43,124 nt of DNA from an uncultured Bacilli bacterium (GTDB lineage Bacteria > Bacillota_I > Bacilli_A > RF39 > UBA660). Below the pieces are notes generated by a model. That model was not told the origin of the DNA. It saw nothing but the letters and a program-made list of their open reading frames with translations, and searched no databases. The translations under genes were made by a program, and so were the position numbers. The stretch is from contig CANQIN010000004.1 in the NCBI GenBank assembly GCA_947623995.1, positions 1 to 43,124 of the forward strand, given 5' to 3'. Positions 16,368-24,581 of the stretch are shown here, one piece after another; the first letter of the stretch is position 1; each line of letters opens with the position of its first letter.

Positions 16368-18968
16368 TTAATCTTTAAATAATTTAACAAGTATTGGCTT
16401 TAATAATTCAATAATTATAAAAGCCACAATATTTACAAATAAAACAAAAACAAAGTTTAAAACCGTAATTCTTTCAAGTCCAAATAAATTACCAATAGGT
16501 GTGAAAAAAACTATAACTTGAATAAACATTAAAAAGAAAATACCCATATTTAAATATTTATTACTAAATAATCCTTTTTTTCTAATTTCTTCTTTTAGAG
16601 AACGACAATTATAAGCAAAAACAAATTCATTTACAATAATACTTAACAATGCTAGAGTCTGAGCACTTTTAAAGCCTATAGGCAGATAATGATAATAGAC
16701 AAATAAACTTAACCCTGTTTCAATAATTACTGAAGATATTAAAAAGGCTGTAAAAAATTTTGTAAAAATTGGTTTATTTAAGCAATTTGGTTTACGCTTC
16801 ATAACATCTTTAGATGCTGATTCAAAAGATAACGCAATTGATGGAATCGTATCAGCCACTAAATCAATATATAAAATATGAATAGCTGAAATAACATTTA
16901 AACCAGTAATCATGCCAAATAAAATAATTAATATTTCGGTAAAATTACTAGATAAGTTATATAAAATATTACTTATAACATTATCATAAATTCTTCTTCC
17001 TTCTTTAATAGCTACAACAATCGTATCATAACTATCATCAAGTAAAATAATATCTGCAACTTCTTTAGTAACATCAGTTCCACTTTTGCCCATGCCAATT
17101 CCCACATGAGCCATCTTAATAGCAGGAGCATCATTTACTCCATCACCACTCATCGCTACAACTTCTCCTGAGTTACTTAAAGCTTTAATAATTCTTAATT
17201 TATGTTCAGGACTAACTCTTGCAAATACACAATATTTTTGAATATTTTCTCTTAATTCTTCTTCACTTAAATTATCTAGAGAAGCCGCATTTAAACATTC
17301 ACTTTTATTCTTACATATTCCCACTTCTCTTGCAATATTATATGCTGTTTCTAAATTATCACCTGTTAACATAATTGGTCTAATAGAAGCTTCTAAACAA
17401 GTACTAATAGCATCTTTAATATTCTTTCTGACTGGATCTTTTAATCCAATAAGACCCACAAAAATTAAATCATTTTCTTCTTTTAAATAATCTTCTTCAT
17501 TTAAATTATTACTTTTTATTTCCTTATAAGCAAATCCTAAAACTTTTAAAGATTCTAAAGCCATTTCTTTTTCATAATCACGATACCTATTTTTTAACTT
17601 TGAATTAAAAGAAACAACTTTATTATTAATTAAAATTTTTTTACTTTTCTTTAATATACTTTCAAAACTTCCTTTAACATACATTATATCTTTATCATTA
17701 TGATAACAAACACTCATAATTTTTCTCTCTGAATCAAAAGGCACTTCAATAATTTTATGGTATTTAAAATCTTTAATATTTAAGGAAATTAAATAATTTT
17801 TTAAAGCTACATCAACAGCATCCCCTGTATATTCTTTTTTATGATTAAGTAAAGCTGTATTACATAAACTCATAATTTCAATTAATTTTTGATTATTATT
17901 TTTATTAAGATTTTTAGTTTCTTCATTATTAGTATAAATTTTTATAACTTGCATTTTATTTTCAGTTAATGTTCCCGTTTTATCAGTACAAATAACATTT
18001 GTTGAACCTAAAGTTTCGATAGCCGCTAAGTTTTTGACTATGGCTTTTTCTTTGGCCATTTGTTTTACCCCAATAGTTAAAGTTGCCGTTATAGCAATTG
18101 GTAAAGATTCTGGAACACTTGCTACAATCATAGATACACAAAGCATAATAACCGTTATAAAATCATCATGTCTTACAATCCCATATAATAAAGCTATAAC
18201 AACTAAAAAGGCCGCAACTACAGTAATAAATTTACTAACTTTAGCAATTTTAATTTGCAAAGGTGTTAAAACTTCTTCTTCATTATTAAGACTTAAAGCT
18301 ATTTTACCTAATTCAGTATTCATTCCTGTTTTAACTACAACTGCTAAAGCTTTACCAGAAACTAAAACTGTCCCACTATATAACATATTTTTTCTTTCAT
18401 TAATCTCTACTTTACCTTTTATTATTTCATCACTTTTTAAAACACTATCACTTTCTCCTGTTAAAATTGATTCACTTGTTTTAGCAAAATAACTTTCTAT
18501 TATTCTAGCATCAGCTGGAATAAAATCTCCACTTTCTAAAAGAATAATGTCGCCAACAACTAAATTTTTAGTATTTAAATGATAATATTTATTATCTCTT
18601 TTAACAGTTACATAATCATTTTTATATTTACTTAATTTTGAAACGGCATCCATAGCTTTTGATTCCTGTAAATATCCCATAAAACAGTTTAAAAAGGAAG
18701 TTCCTAAAATAACAATAGGTTCTAAAAAATCACTTTTATTAACTATAGCATTAACTAAAGATAATATTCCTACTACAAATAATAAAATAATCATAATATT
18801 TTTAAACTGTTTAAAAAATAATTCTAATTTAGTAACTTGATGTTTTTCTTTTAAAACATTTTTACCATTAATTTTTAATAACTTTTTAGCATCAGCACTT
18901 TTTAATCCCTTTAAAGATGTTTTATATTCTTTAAAAATCTGTTCTATTTCTTTTTGATAATCTTCCAT
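16368..18968 (-). CDS. P-type cation-transporting ATPase, probably calcium (P2A-like)
   Basis: 866 residues, a full-length type II P-ATPase without fused domains. Visible motifs: TGES (170-173, actuator domain), PESLP in helix 4, CTDKTGTLT with phosphorylated Asp329, TGDN, and GDGVNDAPA near the hinge. Helix 5 reads NLSSNFTEILIILFG and helix 6 ILYIDLVADTIPSIAL; acidic residues at these ligand positions suit Ca2+ rather than heavy metals. AGGAGG ten bases before the ATG supports the start and overlaps the end of a broken YjbR/MmcQ gene, so it is probably translated from the trpS operon. Inferred role: export of Ca2+ across the membrane. Other ions such as Mn2+ cannot be excluded. Confidence 0.88.
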   Translation of the reverse strand: MEDYQKEIEQIFKEYKTSLKGLKSADAKKLLKINGKNVLKEKHQVTKLELFFKQFKNIMIILLFVVGILSLVNAIVNKSDFLEPIVILGTSFLNCFMGYLQESKAMDAVSKLSKYKNDYVTVKRDNKYYHLNTKNLVVGDIILLESGDFIPADARIIESYFAKTSESILTGESDSVLKSDEIIKGKVEINERKNMLYSGTVLVSGKALAVVVKTGMNTELGKIALSLNNEEEVLTPLQIKIAKVSKFITVVAAFLVVIALLYGIVRHDDFITVIMLCVSMIVASVPESLPIAITATLTIGVKQMAKEKAIVKNLAAIETLGSTNVICTDKTGTLTENKMQVIKIYTNNEETKNLNKNNNQKLIEIMSLCNTALLNHKKEYTGDAVDVALKNYLISLNIKDFKYHKIIEVPFDSERKIMSVCYHNDKDIMYVKGSFESILKKSKKILINNKVVSFNSKLKNRYRDYEKEMALESLKVLGFAYKEIKSNNLNEEDYLKEENDLIFVGLIGLKDPVRKNIKDAISTCLEASIRPIMLTGDNLETAYNIAREVGICKNKSECLNAASLDNLSEEELRENIQKYCVFARVSPEHKLRIIKALSNSGEVVAMSGDGVNDAPAIKMAHVGIGMGKSGTDVTKEVADIILLDDSYDTIVVAIKEGRRIYDNVISNILYNLSSNFTEILIILFGMITGLNVISAIHILYIDLVADTIPSIALSFESASKDVMKRKPNCLNKPIFTKFFTAFLISSVIIETGLSLFVYYHYLPIGFKSAQTLALLSIIVNEFVFAYNCRSLKEEIRKKGLFSNKYLNMGIFFLMFIQVIVFFTPIGNLFGLERITVLNFVFVLFVNIVAFIIIELLKPILVKLFKD

Positions 18969-18974
18969 TATAAA

Positions 18975-19195
18975 CTAACCTCCTATATTTAGTTCATAAC
19001 TAACATCTATTAATTCTTTAATTTTCTTCTCAAATACCGTACCATCTAATAAAATCGATACCCAATATTCTTTATTCATATGATAAGTTTTAAATATTCC
19101 TTTACTTAATCTTAAACTACCAATCAAATCCGAAAAACTTCTTCATTATTATCTAATAAGATATTTATCCCACAAATAACTTTATCTCTATTCAT
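18975..19195 (-). pseudogene. Truncated, frameshifted YjbR/MmcQ-family gene
   Basis: On the minus strand the frame ending TAG at 18975 encodes GIFKTYHMNKEYWVSILLDG and then KELIDVSYEL, the C-terminal half of the YjbR/MmcQ family. Upstream this frame is closed by a TGA and has no start codon. An ATG overlapping the end of trpS (19193-19195) opens only 23 codons in another frame. The family is normally about 115-120 residues; only about 50 recognisable C-terminal residues remain. The N-terminal half is gone. Its last bases supply the AGGAGG of the P-ATPase gene, which may be why they persist. It is read as a pseudogene by deletion plus frameshift. Confidence 0.7.
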
Positions 19196-20264
19196 TTTTA
19201 AACTCATCTAATAATTGTTTATTATTAAAATAATTTAATTTCATAGCATTTTTAACTTCATTTAATGTTTCTTTTGCAAGACTATGTGCATACATTGTAC
19301 CTTCTTTTAATATATCATATACTTCATCAAGATGTTCTTCATAATATTTTCTTTTTTCTCTAATTGGCTTTAAAAAATCATCTAAAATTTGTAACAAGAA
19401 TTTCTTTATTTTAACATCACCAATTCCCCCATGCTCATAAGCTTTTTTTAACTCATCTAAATTTTTAAATTCTGGATAATATTTAACAAAATCTTCATCA
19501 CTTACAAAAGCATCTAAATAAGTAAAAACGGTATTACCTTTAACATGTCCAGGATCTTCTACTTTAAGATGTAAAGGGTCAGTATACATTCCCATTACTT
19601 TCTTTTTTAAATCTTCATAGCTATCACTTAAATAGATACAATTCCCTAAACTTTTACTCATTTTAGCATTTCCATCAGTTCCTGGAAGTCTCATACATAC
19701 TTCATTTTCAGGTAGTAATTCTTTAGGCAGAACTAAGACATCCCCATAAATCCGATTAAAAGATTTTACAATTTCTCTTGTTTGTTCAATCATTGGTAAT
19801 TGATCATCACCAACTGGAACAATACTTGCTTTAAAAGCCGTAATATCAGCAGCTTGACTAATGGGATATGTAAAAAAACCAACTGGAATACTTTCAGCAA
19901 ACCCTTTCGATTTAATTTCTTGTTTAACTGTTGGATTCCGCCCTAATCTTGATACAGTAACTAAGTTAGAATAATAAAAAGTAAGTTCGGTTAATTCACT
20001 AATTTCTGATTGAATAAAAATATGAACTTTTCTAGGATCTATCCCAATTGCTAAATAATCGATAGCTACATTTAAAATATTTTCTCTAATCTTTTTAGGA
20101 TTATCAGCATTATCAGTTAAAGCTTGAGCATCAGCTATCATAATAAAGAAATCATCATAATCACTATTTTCTTGTAATTTTAAACGACTTGCTAAAGTCC
20201 CAACATAATGACCAATATGCAATTTACCAGTTGGTCGATCCCCAGTTAATATATTTTTTTTCAT
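19188..20264 (-). CDS. trpS: Tryptophan-tRNA ligase
   Basis: A class I aminoacyl-tRNA synthetase that charges tRNA-Trp. About 358 residues from ATG 20264, which has GGGAGG eight bases upstream; an earlier GTG at 20288 lies inside the previous gene. The ATP-binding HIGH motif is in GKLHIGHYVG near the N terminus, and the KMSKS loop is in AKMSKSLGN. DADNPKK-like and GDDQLPMIEQTREI segments are typical of the family. The stop overlaps the remnant MmcQ start. The ribosome site overlaps the stop codon of the peptidase/TrbC-like gene upstream. No T-box leader is seen, since the gene is internal to an operon. Confidence 0.96.
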   Translation of the reverse strand: MKKNILTGDRPTGKLHIGHYVGTLASRLKLQENSDYDDFFIMIADAQALTDNADNPKKIRENILNVAIDYLAIGIDPRKVHIFIQSEISELTELTFYYSNLVTVSRLGRNPTVKQEIKSKGFAESIPVGFFTYPISQAADITAFKASIVPVGDDQLPMIEQTREIVKSFNRIYGDVLVLPKELLPENEVCMRLPGTDGNAKMSKSLGNCIYLSDSYEDLKKKVMGMYTDPLHLKVEDPGHVKGNTVFTYLDAFVSDEDFVKYYPEFKNLDELKKAYEHGGIGDVKIKKFLLQILDDFLKPIREKRKYYEEHLDEVYDILKEGTMYAHSLAKETLNEVKNAMKLNYFNNKQLLDEFKNE

Positions 20265-20269
20265 AAATG

Positions 20270-21265
20270 TTACCTCCCTATACCACACGTTGATAAATCA
20301 TATAACCCAAAAATATGAAATAACAAATCTAATAACAATGGTAAAAAAACAACTAAAACCGCAATAAAAATACGTTTAATAGTTCTCATATTTGCTTTTT
20401 TAGTATCTCCATTACTTAAAGCTTTTATATAATCAATAATTGTTAAAACTATAGCAATTACAGGCGCTAAAAACTGCATAATACCAAAAATTCCATCCAA
20501 TAGTTTTTTAAATTCAGTTGGTTCCCCATTAGAATTAAGCAAAATAGTCTTACATGTAAAATCATTACTACTATCTAATTTTCCAATATAACCATCTTCA
20601 TAAGGATCATCAGTCCGGCCATCACTAGCTGATTCAGACGTATCATCATCAACACTAACAGTTTGATTATATTTTAATCTTATTATTTTATATACATAAG
20701 CAATAAAACCTTTTCTTAAAAAAGATTTCCATATGCCACCATCTGCCTGAGTTAACGTTGTACTTTTTCCAGCATCATAGTATTGCTTTACACCATTTTT
20801 AGTGCCAATATAAATATTTATGTGACCATCATAACCAACAATATCTCCAGGTTGTAAATCAATATCATCAGGACTTTTTCCCTTATATGAATATATATCA
20901 GCAACTGCTTCTAAACGTTTTTGAGTTTTCATCGTTCCTTTAGGACGATACTCAATTTCATGGTCATCATTCATCCAAATTTGATTGTCTTTTCCAAAAG
21001 CTCCAAATCTTTGTAAAGCATGAACTACCATTAAAGCACAATTACTTCTATGTGAACTAGCAGCTCTTGCATCCAAATAATATCTTTTATTTTCACTGTT
21101 AGAATAAAACCAATCACCATCTTCAACCATAATATCAGTCCATGCTTGAACATTCTTAAGCCATTCATCACGAGATCCAAGAGTAATTTTCTTAGCATAA
21201 ACATTTTCACTAAATATAAAAGCCACAACAATAAAAAAAGATATAATTAAAACTTTTTTATTCAT
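20270..21265 (-). CDS. Exported NlpC/P60-like cysteine peptidase fused to a TrbC/VirB2-like membrane module
   Basis: 331 residues. Signal peptide about 1-24. Residues about 60-195 resemble an NlpC/P60- or CHAP-type papain-fold peptidase: Cys76 in HRSNCALMVVHAL, the LQPGDIVGYDGHINIYIG segment with His148, and a later YYDAG. A linker rich in D/S/T follows (about 200-235). Residues about 235-331 carry CKTIL, two membrane helices separated by a basic loop (SNGDTKKANMRTIKR) and a short tail with a Cys, the layout of TrbC/VirB2-like proteins. AGAGG seven bases before the ATG supports the start. Likely a membrane-tethered cell-wall hydrolase; substrate unknown. The fusion is unusual. Confidence 0.72.
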   Translation of the reverse strand: MNKKVLIISFFIVVAFIFSENVYAKKITLGSRDEWLKNVQAWTDIMVEDGDWFYSNSENKRYYLDARAASSHRSNCALMVVHALQRFGAFGKDNQIWMNDDHEIEYRPKGTMKTQKRLEAVADIYSYKGKSPDDIDLQPGDIVGYDGHINIYIGTKNGVKQYYDAGKSTTLTQADGGIWKSFLRKGFIAYVYKIIRLKYNQTVSVDDDTSESASDGRTDDPYEDGYIGKLDSSNDFTCKTILLNSNGEPTEFKKLLDGIFGIMQFLAPVIAIVLTIIDYIKALSNGDTKKANMRTIKRIFIAVLVVFLPLLLDLLFHIFGLYDLSTCGIGR

Positions 21266-21330
21266 GCTACACCTCTTTTATAAGAATATTTTAGCATGTA
21301 TATTTTAAGTTGTAAATTAAGGAAAGAAAT

Positions 21331-22386
21331 TTAAATGATCTTTTTACATAAACTTCTTTCGTAATTATGACTACAAGAATCTAAATAATATAAATTTTCA
21401 TACATACTATCTAACAAACTTTTAAAATCTTTTTTTTCTTCTTCATCACAACTATTCATAATACTTTCAATATCTTTAATATCTTGTAAAGTATTTCTAA
21501 TATCAATTGCCTTATTAGTTTGCAATAATGTATTAGCTTTCATAATCAAAAAAGAATATAAATTATTATCTAATATTAAAGAATCATATAATATATCAAT
21601 ATCAGCATCACATGCTTTCTTATCTTGTTCTAAAATAACAACATATTTTACATACTTAATATAATCTTCATAAGTAATCTTAAGATCATTTTCATTAATA
21701 TTCTTTAAAACAGTATTTAATTCATTATCCATTTCTTTAATTTCTTTATTAGTATAGCCTAACTTAATTGGATTAACTTTTAAATCCATTGAAATATCAG
21801 AGTTTTTATCTATTTTCTTATCTTTTAAACTAGCTAAATAAATCTTTACACTATTAATATCTTTATCTTTTAAATTTAATGTTTCAAAATAATTAATAAT
21901 AAACATAATATCTAAATTATCATAAGCTTCTTTAACTTTTTTAGCAATTTTTACTTTAACTAATCGATTTCTTTCCTCAGCCTGTAACATTTTAAATATT
22001 TCATAATGATATTTATTTAATTCAACATCTTCACTATTAATTAAATATTTAATATCTAAAATAAATTGTTTTAAAGTAATATTTCTTTCTTCATAAATAT
22101 TACGATACTTCATAAAATCAATTTTAGAATATGGTCTACTATCAATTATTTTAAGATTATTAATCAATACTTTAATTATTAATAAACCACGATTATATCC
22201 TTCATAATTAAAATAATCTAATAAACTACTAAGATCATTAAAATCAATTATATTTATACTATCCATACTTTCATTATTAAAAATTTCAATAAGCTTTTCT
22301 ATATAATATTTATTTTGTTCATTATTGATTCTAGAATCTAACAACTCTTTTAACTGATTAACAAATTCTTTTTCAATCGTTTTCAT
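21331..22386 (-). CDS. Conserved-looking helical protein of unknown function
   Basis: About 351 residues, strongly charged and apparently all-helical, with no signal peptide, membrane helix or motif that I recognise. ATG 22386 is chosen because AGGGGG lies just upstream, and because a promoter with its -10 at 22409-22414 makes the in-frame start at 22437 impossible: that TTG is the -35 box. The protein is Lys/Ile/Asn/Asp-rich like its neighbours, and a few Cys sit at the C terminus (SCSHNYERSLC). It is the first gene of the likely operon leading to trpS and the P-ATPase, though that does not reveal a function. Confidence 0.6.
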   Translation of the reverse strand: MKTIEKEFVNQLKELLDSRINNEQNKYYIEKLIEIFNNESMDSINIIDFNDLSSLLDYFNYEGYNRGLLIIKVLINNLKIIDSRPYSKIDFMKYRNIYEERNITLKQFILDIKYLINSEDVELNKYHYEIFKMLQAEERNRLVKVKIAKKVKEAYDNLDIMFIINYFETLNLKDKDINSVKIYLASLKDKKIDKNSDISMDLKVNPIKLGYTNKEIKEMDNELNTVLKNINENDLKITYEDYIKYVKYVVILEQDKKACDADIDILYDSLILDNNLYSFLIMKANTLLQTNKAIDIRNTLQDIKDIESIMNSCDEEEKKDFKSLLDSMYENLYYLDSCSHNYERSLCKKII

Positions 22387-22401
22387 ATATCCCCCTAAAA
22401 A

Positions 22402-22437
22402 CAATATTATCTTAACAAAATATTTCATTAAAAGCAA
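22402..22437 (-). promoter_or_regulatory. Promoter of the unknown-trpS-ATPase operon
   Basis: Minus strand TTGCTT (22432-22437), exactly 17 nt, TAAGAT (22409-22414). A start near 22402 leaves a leader of about 16 nt before the ATG at 22386. Confidence 0.6.
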
Positions 22438-22458
22438 TGTTCATTTGATTATTCTTTT

Positions 22459-22875
22459 TCACAAAAAAATATCATCTTTTCTAAATCTATCTAAAAACTC
22501 ATTAGCATCTTTAAGCATTTCACCAAATTCTTTAAACATATTTAATTTATATTTTTTTGATATTTGATAAGTTATAATAAACAATTTATATAATCTATCT
22601 TTAATAAAATCATAACTGGAATTAAAGTTAGCTCGACTTTTTTTAAATCGACATCCATAATTTTCCATTACTACTTCTGTTAATTGACCTAAAAGAATTG
22701 TTAAACCATTAATGTCATCATATTTATAATCTTTATACTCTTTAATACCATACATATCAACATTTAATACTCTAGCTAAATTAATTAACTGAAGCAAACA
22801 ATATTTACAACCATTTGGACACCCTACTACTGAATTAATCGCTAACCAACTAGAGTGCATTTCTATAACTAACAT
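22459..22875 (-). CDS. Short protein with a radical-SAM-like N terminus (likely truncated or chimeric)
   Basis: 138 residues. The first 28 carry SWLAINSVVGCPNGCKYC, a CxxxCxxC cluster (Cys19, Cys23, Cys26) set in the context typical of a radical SAM enzyme. The rest is a charged helical segment (from LINLARVLN through NEFLDRFRKDD) that does not continue the radical SAM barrel and that I do not recognise. A working radical SAM protein needs about 200 further residues of barrel. It therefore looks like an internal deletion fusing the start of one gene to the end of another. The ribosome site (GAGATGA) is weak. It may be a pseudogene or an adapted small Fe-S/metal protein. Confidence 0.5.
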   Translation of the reverse strand: MLVIEMHSSWLAINSVVGCPNGCKYCLLQLINLARVLNVDMYGIKEYKDYKYDDINGLTILLGQLTEVVMENYGCRFKKSRANFNSSYDFIKDRLYKLFIITYQISKKYKLNMFKEFGEMLKDANEFLDRFRKDDIFL

Positions 22876-22932
22876 ATAATCATCTCGCTTTTTGTGATGA
22901 TTATTTTAACATAAAAACTTCTAAATGTAGTC

Positions 22933-22966
22933 ATGCAATTTTACAATCGAAAATGCAATTTTGCAG
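22933..22966. promoter_or_regulatory. Operator-like repeats upstream of the radical-SAM-like fragment
   Basis: ATGCAATTTTACA (22933-22945) and ATGCAATTTTGCAG (22953-22966) are direct repeats 20 bp apart, two helical turns. The second nearly copies the ATGCAATTTTGCAT dyad at 987-1000 in front of the LysR gene. Confidence 0.35.
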
Positions 22967-22969
22967 GTC

Positions 22970-22999
22970 AAAAAAACCTAACCCTTTAAAAGAGTTAGG
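22970..22999 (-). terminator. Terminator hairpin of the candidate small RNA / surface gene
   Basis: Minus strand CCTAACTCTTT, short turn, AAAGGGTTAGG and then seven T. It ends either the surface gene from 24502 or the candidate small RNA beginning near 23042. Confidence 0.75.
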
Positions 23000-23042
23000 A
23001 ATAATTGACTTAGGGCTTCTAAAGTTTCCTAAATACCAATTA
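22970..23042 (-). ncRNA. Candidate structured small RNA (complete copy)
   Basis: Minus strand from about 23042. TAATTG pairs with CAATTA as an outer helix; ATTTAGG pairs with CCTAAGT inside it, around a 13-nt loop; a terminator hairpin follows, about 73 nt in all. TATAAT lies just upstream at 23048-23053, but its -35 region is poor. A second copy at the left window edge shares the -10 region and the start of the RNA, and there has a good TTGACA. In that copy the inner 5' arm is changed to ACTCAGG. The element may instead be a structured 3' end of the surface gene's mRNA. No named RNA family recognised. Confidence 0.4.
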
Positions 23043-23146
23043 CTTAAATTATAATCAAATATTTATAACTAAATTTAGTAAATTTGAAAAAGTTAATAAT
23101 TTAAAATTTTTCTTCACTATTATTTATTTTTAAAATAACTAAAAAG

Positions 23147-24502
23147 TTATCCTAAAATAAAGGGATTTTCTACGCTTCCATATTCTAATTCCGAATGAGA
23201 ATTTGAAATTACCTTAACATCAGATTTTAAATATATTGTTGGCCAAACTCCAAGCGAAAGATCAACCCTAACTCGAAAATCTATATGCGCTGTAGAATAA
23301 ATAAGAAAAGCTCCATTACTTGAACTAGAATTAGGAGAAAGAGTCCAAAAAAAACTTCCTTTATTTAGCCAATTATTTGACGTACATTCATCATCTTTAT
23401 AATTATACAAATTTTTTAATAAACAAGTATTTCTAAATTTACCCCCAATTCCATATCCATAGTCTGACGGATACAATAACGCTACTCCATTATGTTTATT
23501 TAAAACATCAGTGGTTTGACTCCATACAGTTTGTCTAACTGTTCCAGTATATACTGTCTTACCACGCTCCTTTTCATAAAATTGGTCAGCTGTTAAATTA
23601 GAATCTATAACACCACCTATATTCCAAATCACATCTTTATCTATTATCGATCTTGCCTTGTCATCTAAACCCTTTGGTTCTTTACCATTACCCGTAAAAT
23701 CACATTGATTAGCATTACTACTTTCTTGATAACAATCTCCACTTTCACTACTATAATATATTCCATTTAGCATATCTTTTAGTTGACTATCAGTCCAATC
23801 ATTACTTCCATTATTAGCATTTGAACTTCCAACCCCACTTAACTTAAAATCCCAACTGTATTTTCCAAAATCTTTTTGATCAAGAACTCCATCTTGTCTT
23901 ATAATCTTTAATCGTTGTTCTACTCCAGTTTCTGTTTTAACATTTACTAAACCTATAACTCTCCATATTTCATTATTAAATGAAACATAATTATTTGGAT
24001 TAGATCCAGCATATCGATATTCAGTCTTATTCCAATCACTACCTAATTCTTTTAAATCATTATGTTCTACTTTATATAATCCATCACCATATCCAACAAC
24101 CGGAATTTCTATCTCACCAAAATTTATATATTCTTGTTCTTTAAAATATAAACTACACTTAGTTTTACTTTTACTTAAATTTTTAACTAAAGGCGCCCAT
24201 TCTTCATTATCCCATTCAATACTCGCTCCATTATCACATTTTCCATAACTAAATATTATTTTATCTGAATTATCTTTTAAAGGCATTTCTTCTAATTTAT
24301 CACTTCCATTATAAAACGCAAAATCTACATCACTATTATCAAAATAATCTACTTGACCTTTCATCATAGAAAATTCTCCTTTTTCAGAAAAAAACGCAAA
24401 AGTTTTATATAGAAGTAATGATAAACTTATTAACACTATTACACTTAGACTTATTAATATCACTTTTTTTCTTTTTTCATTTTTATACTTTTCTAGCTTC
24501 AT
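23147..24502 (-). CDS. Membrane-anchored surface protein with DUF6273-like C-terminal domain
   Basis: 451 residues. A basic N terminus and one membrane helix (about 13-32) lead to YKTFAFFSEKGEFSMMKGQV, a camelysin/TasA-like beginning. The C-terminal domain (about 125-451) has WRVIGLVN, YSWDFKLSG, WTDSQLKDMLNG, LLYPSDYGYGIGG and WTLSPNSSS, a pattern like DUF6273. The same domain closes the 1952-residue protein at 32931-38789. Paired cysteines (DCYQ, QCDF, TCLL, ECTS) suggest disulfides outside the cell. GGTGA five bases before the ATG supports the start. The promoter is the poly-G element at 24525-24581. Adhesive or structural role is inference; the domain's biochemical function is not known to me. 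Confidence 0.75.
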   Translation of the reverse strand: MKLEKYKNEKRKKVILISLSVIVLISLSLLLYKTFAFFSEKGEFSMMKGQVDYFDNSDVDFAFYNGSDKLEEMPLKDNSDKIIFSYGKCDNGASIEWDNEEWAPLVKNLSKSKTKCSLYFKEQEYINFGEIEIPVVGYGDGLYKVEHNDLKELGSDWNKTEYRYAGSNPNNYVSFNNEIWRVIGLVNVKTETGVEQRLKIIRQDGVLDQKDFGKYSWDFKLSGVGSSNANNGSNDWTDSQLKDMLNGIYYSSESGDCYQESSNANQCDFTGNGKEPKGLDDKARSIIDKDVIWNIGGVIDSNLTADQFYEKERGKTVYTGTVRQTVWSQTTDVLNKHNGVALLYPSDYGYGIGGKFRNTCLLKNLYNYKDDECTSNNWLNKGSFFWTLSPNSSSSNGAFLIYSTAHIDFRVRVDLSLGVWPTIYLKSDVKVISNSHSELEYGSVENPFILG

Positions 24503-24524
24503 AAAATCACCATATTCTATAATG

Positions 24525-24581
24525 ATTATAACTCTTGACCCCCCCCCTATGTCAACATTTAAATATTATTTTAAACCACTT
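24525..24581 (-). promoter_or_regulatory. Poly-G spacer promoter, copy 2 (nine G)
   Basis: Minus strand: AAGTGGTTTAAA (24570-24581), 14 nt, TTGACATA with the -35 at 24550-24555, nine consecutive G, and TATAAT (24525-24530). The spacer is 19 nt, two above the optimum, so loss of G residues by slippage would bring it to 17-18 and should raise transcription. The upstream box directly follows the stop codon of the RhuM-Fic gene. Confidence 0.65.

Noticed and set aside
20265-20300. T-box or other leader controlling trpS
   Set aside because: trpS follows the previous gene with its ribosome site overlapping that stop codon, so there is no room for a leader.
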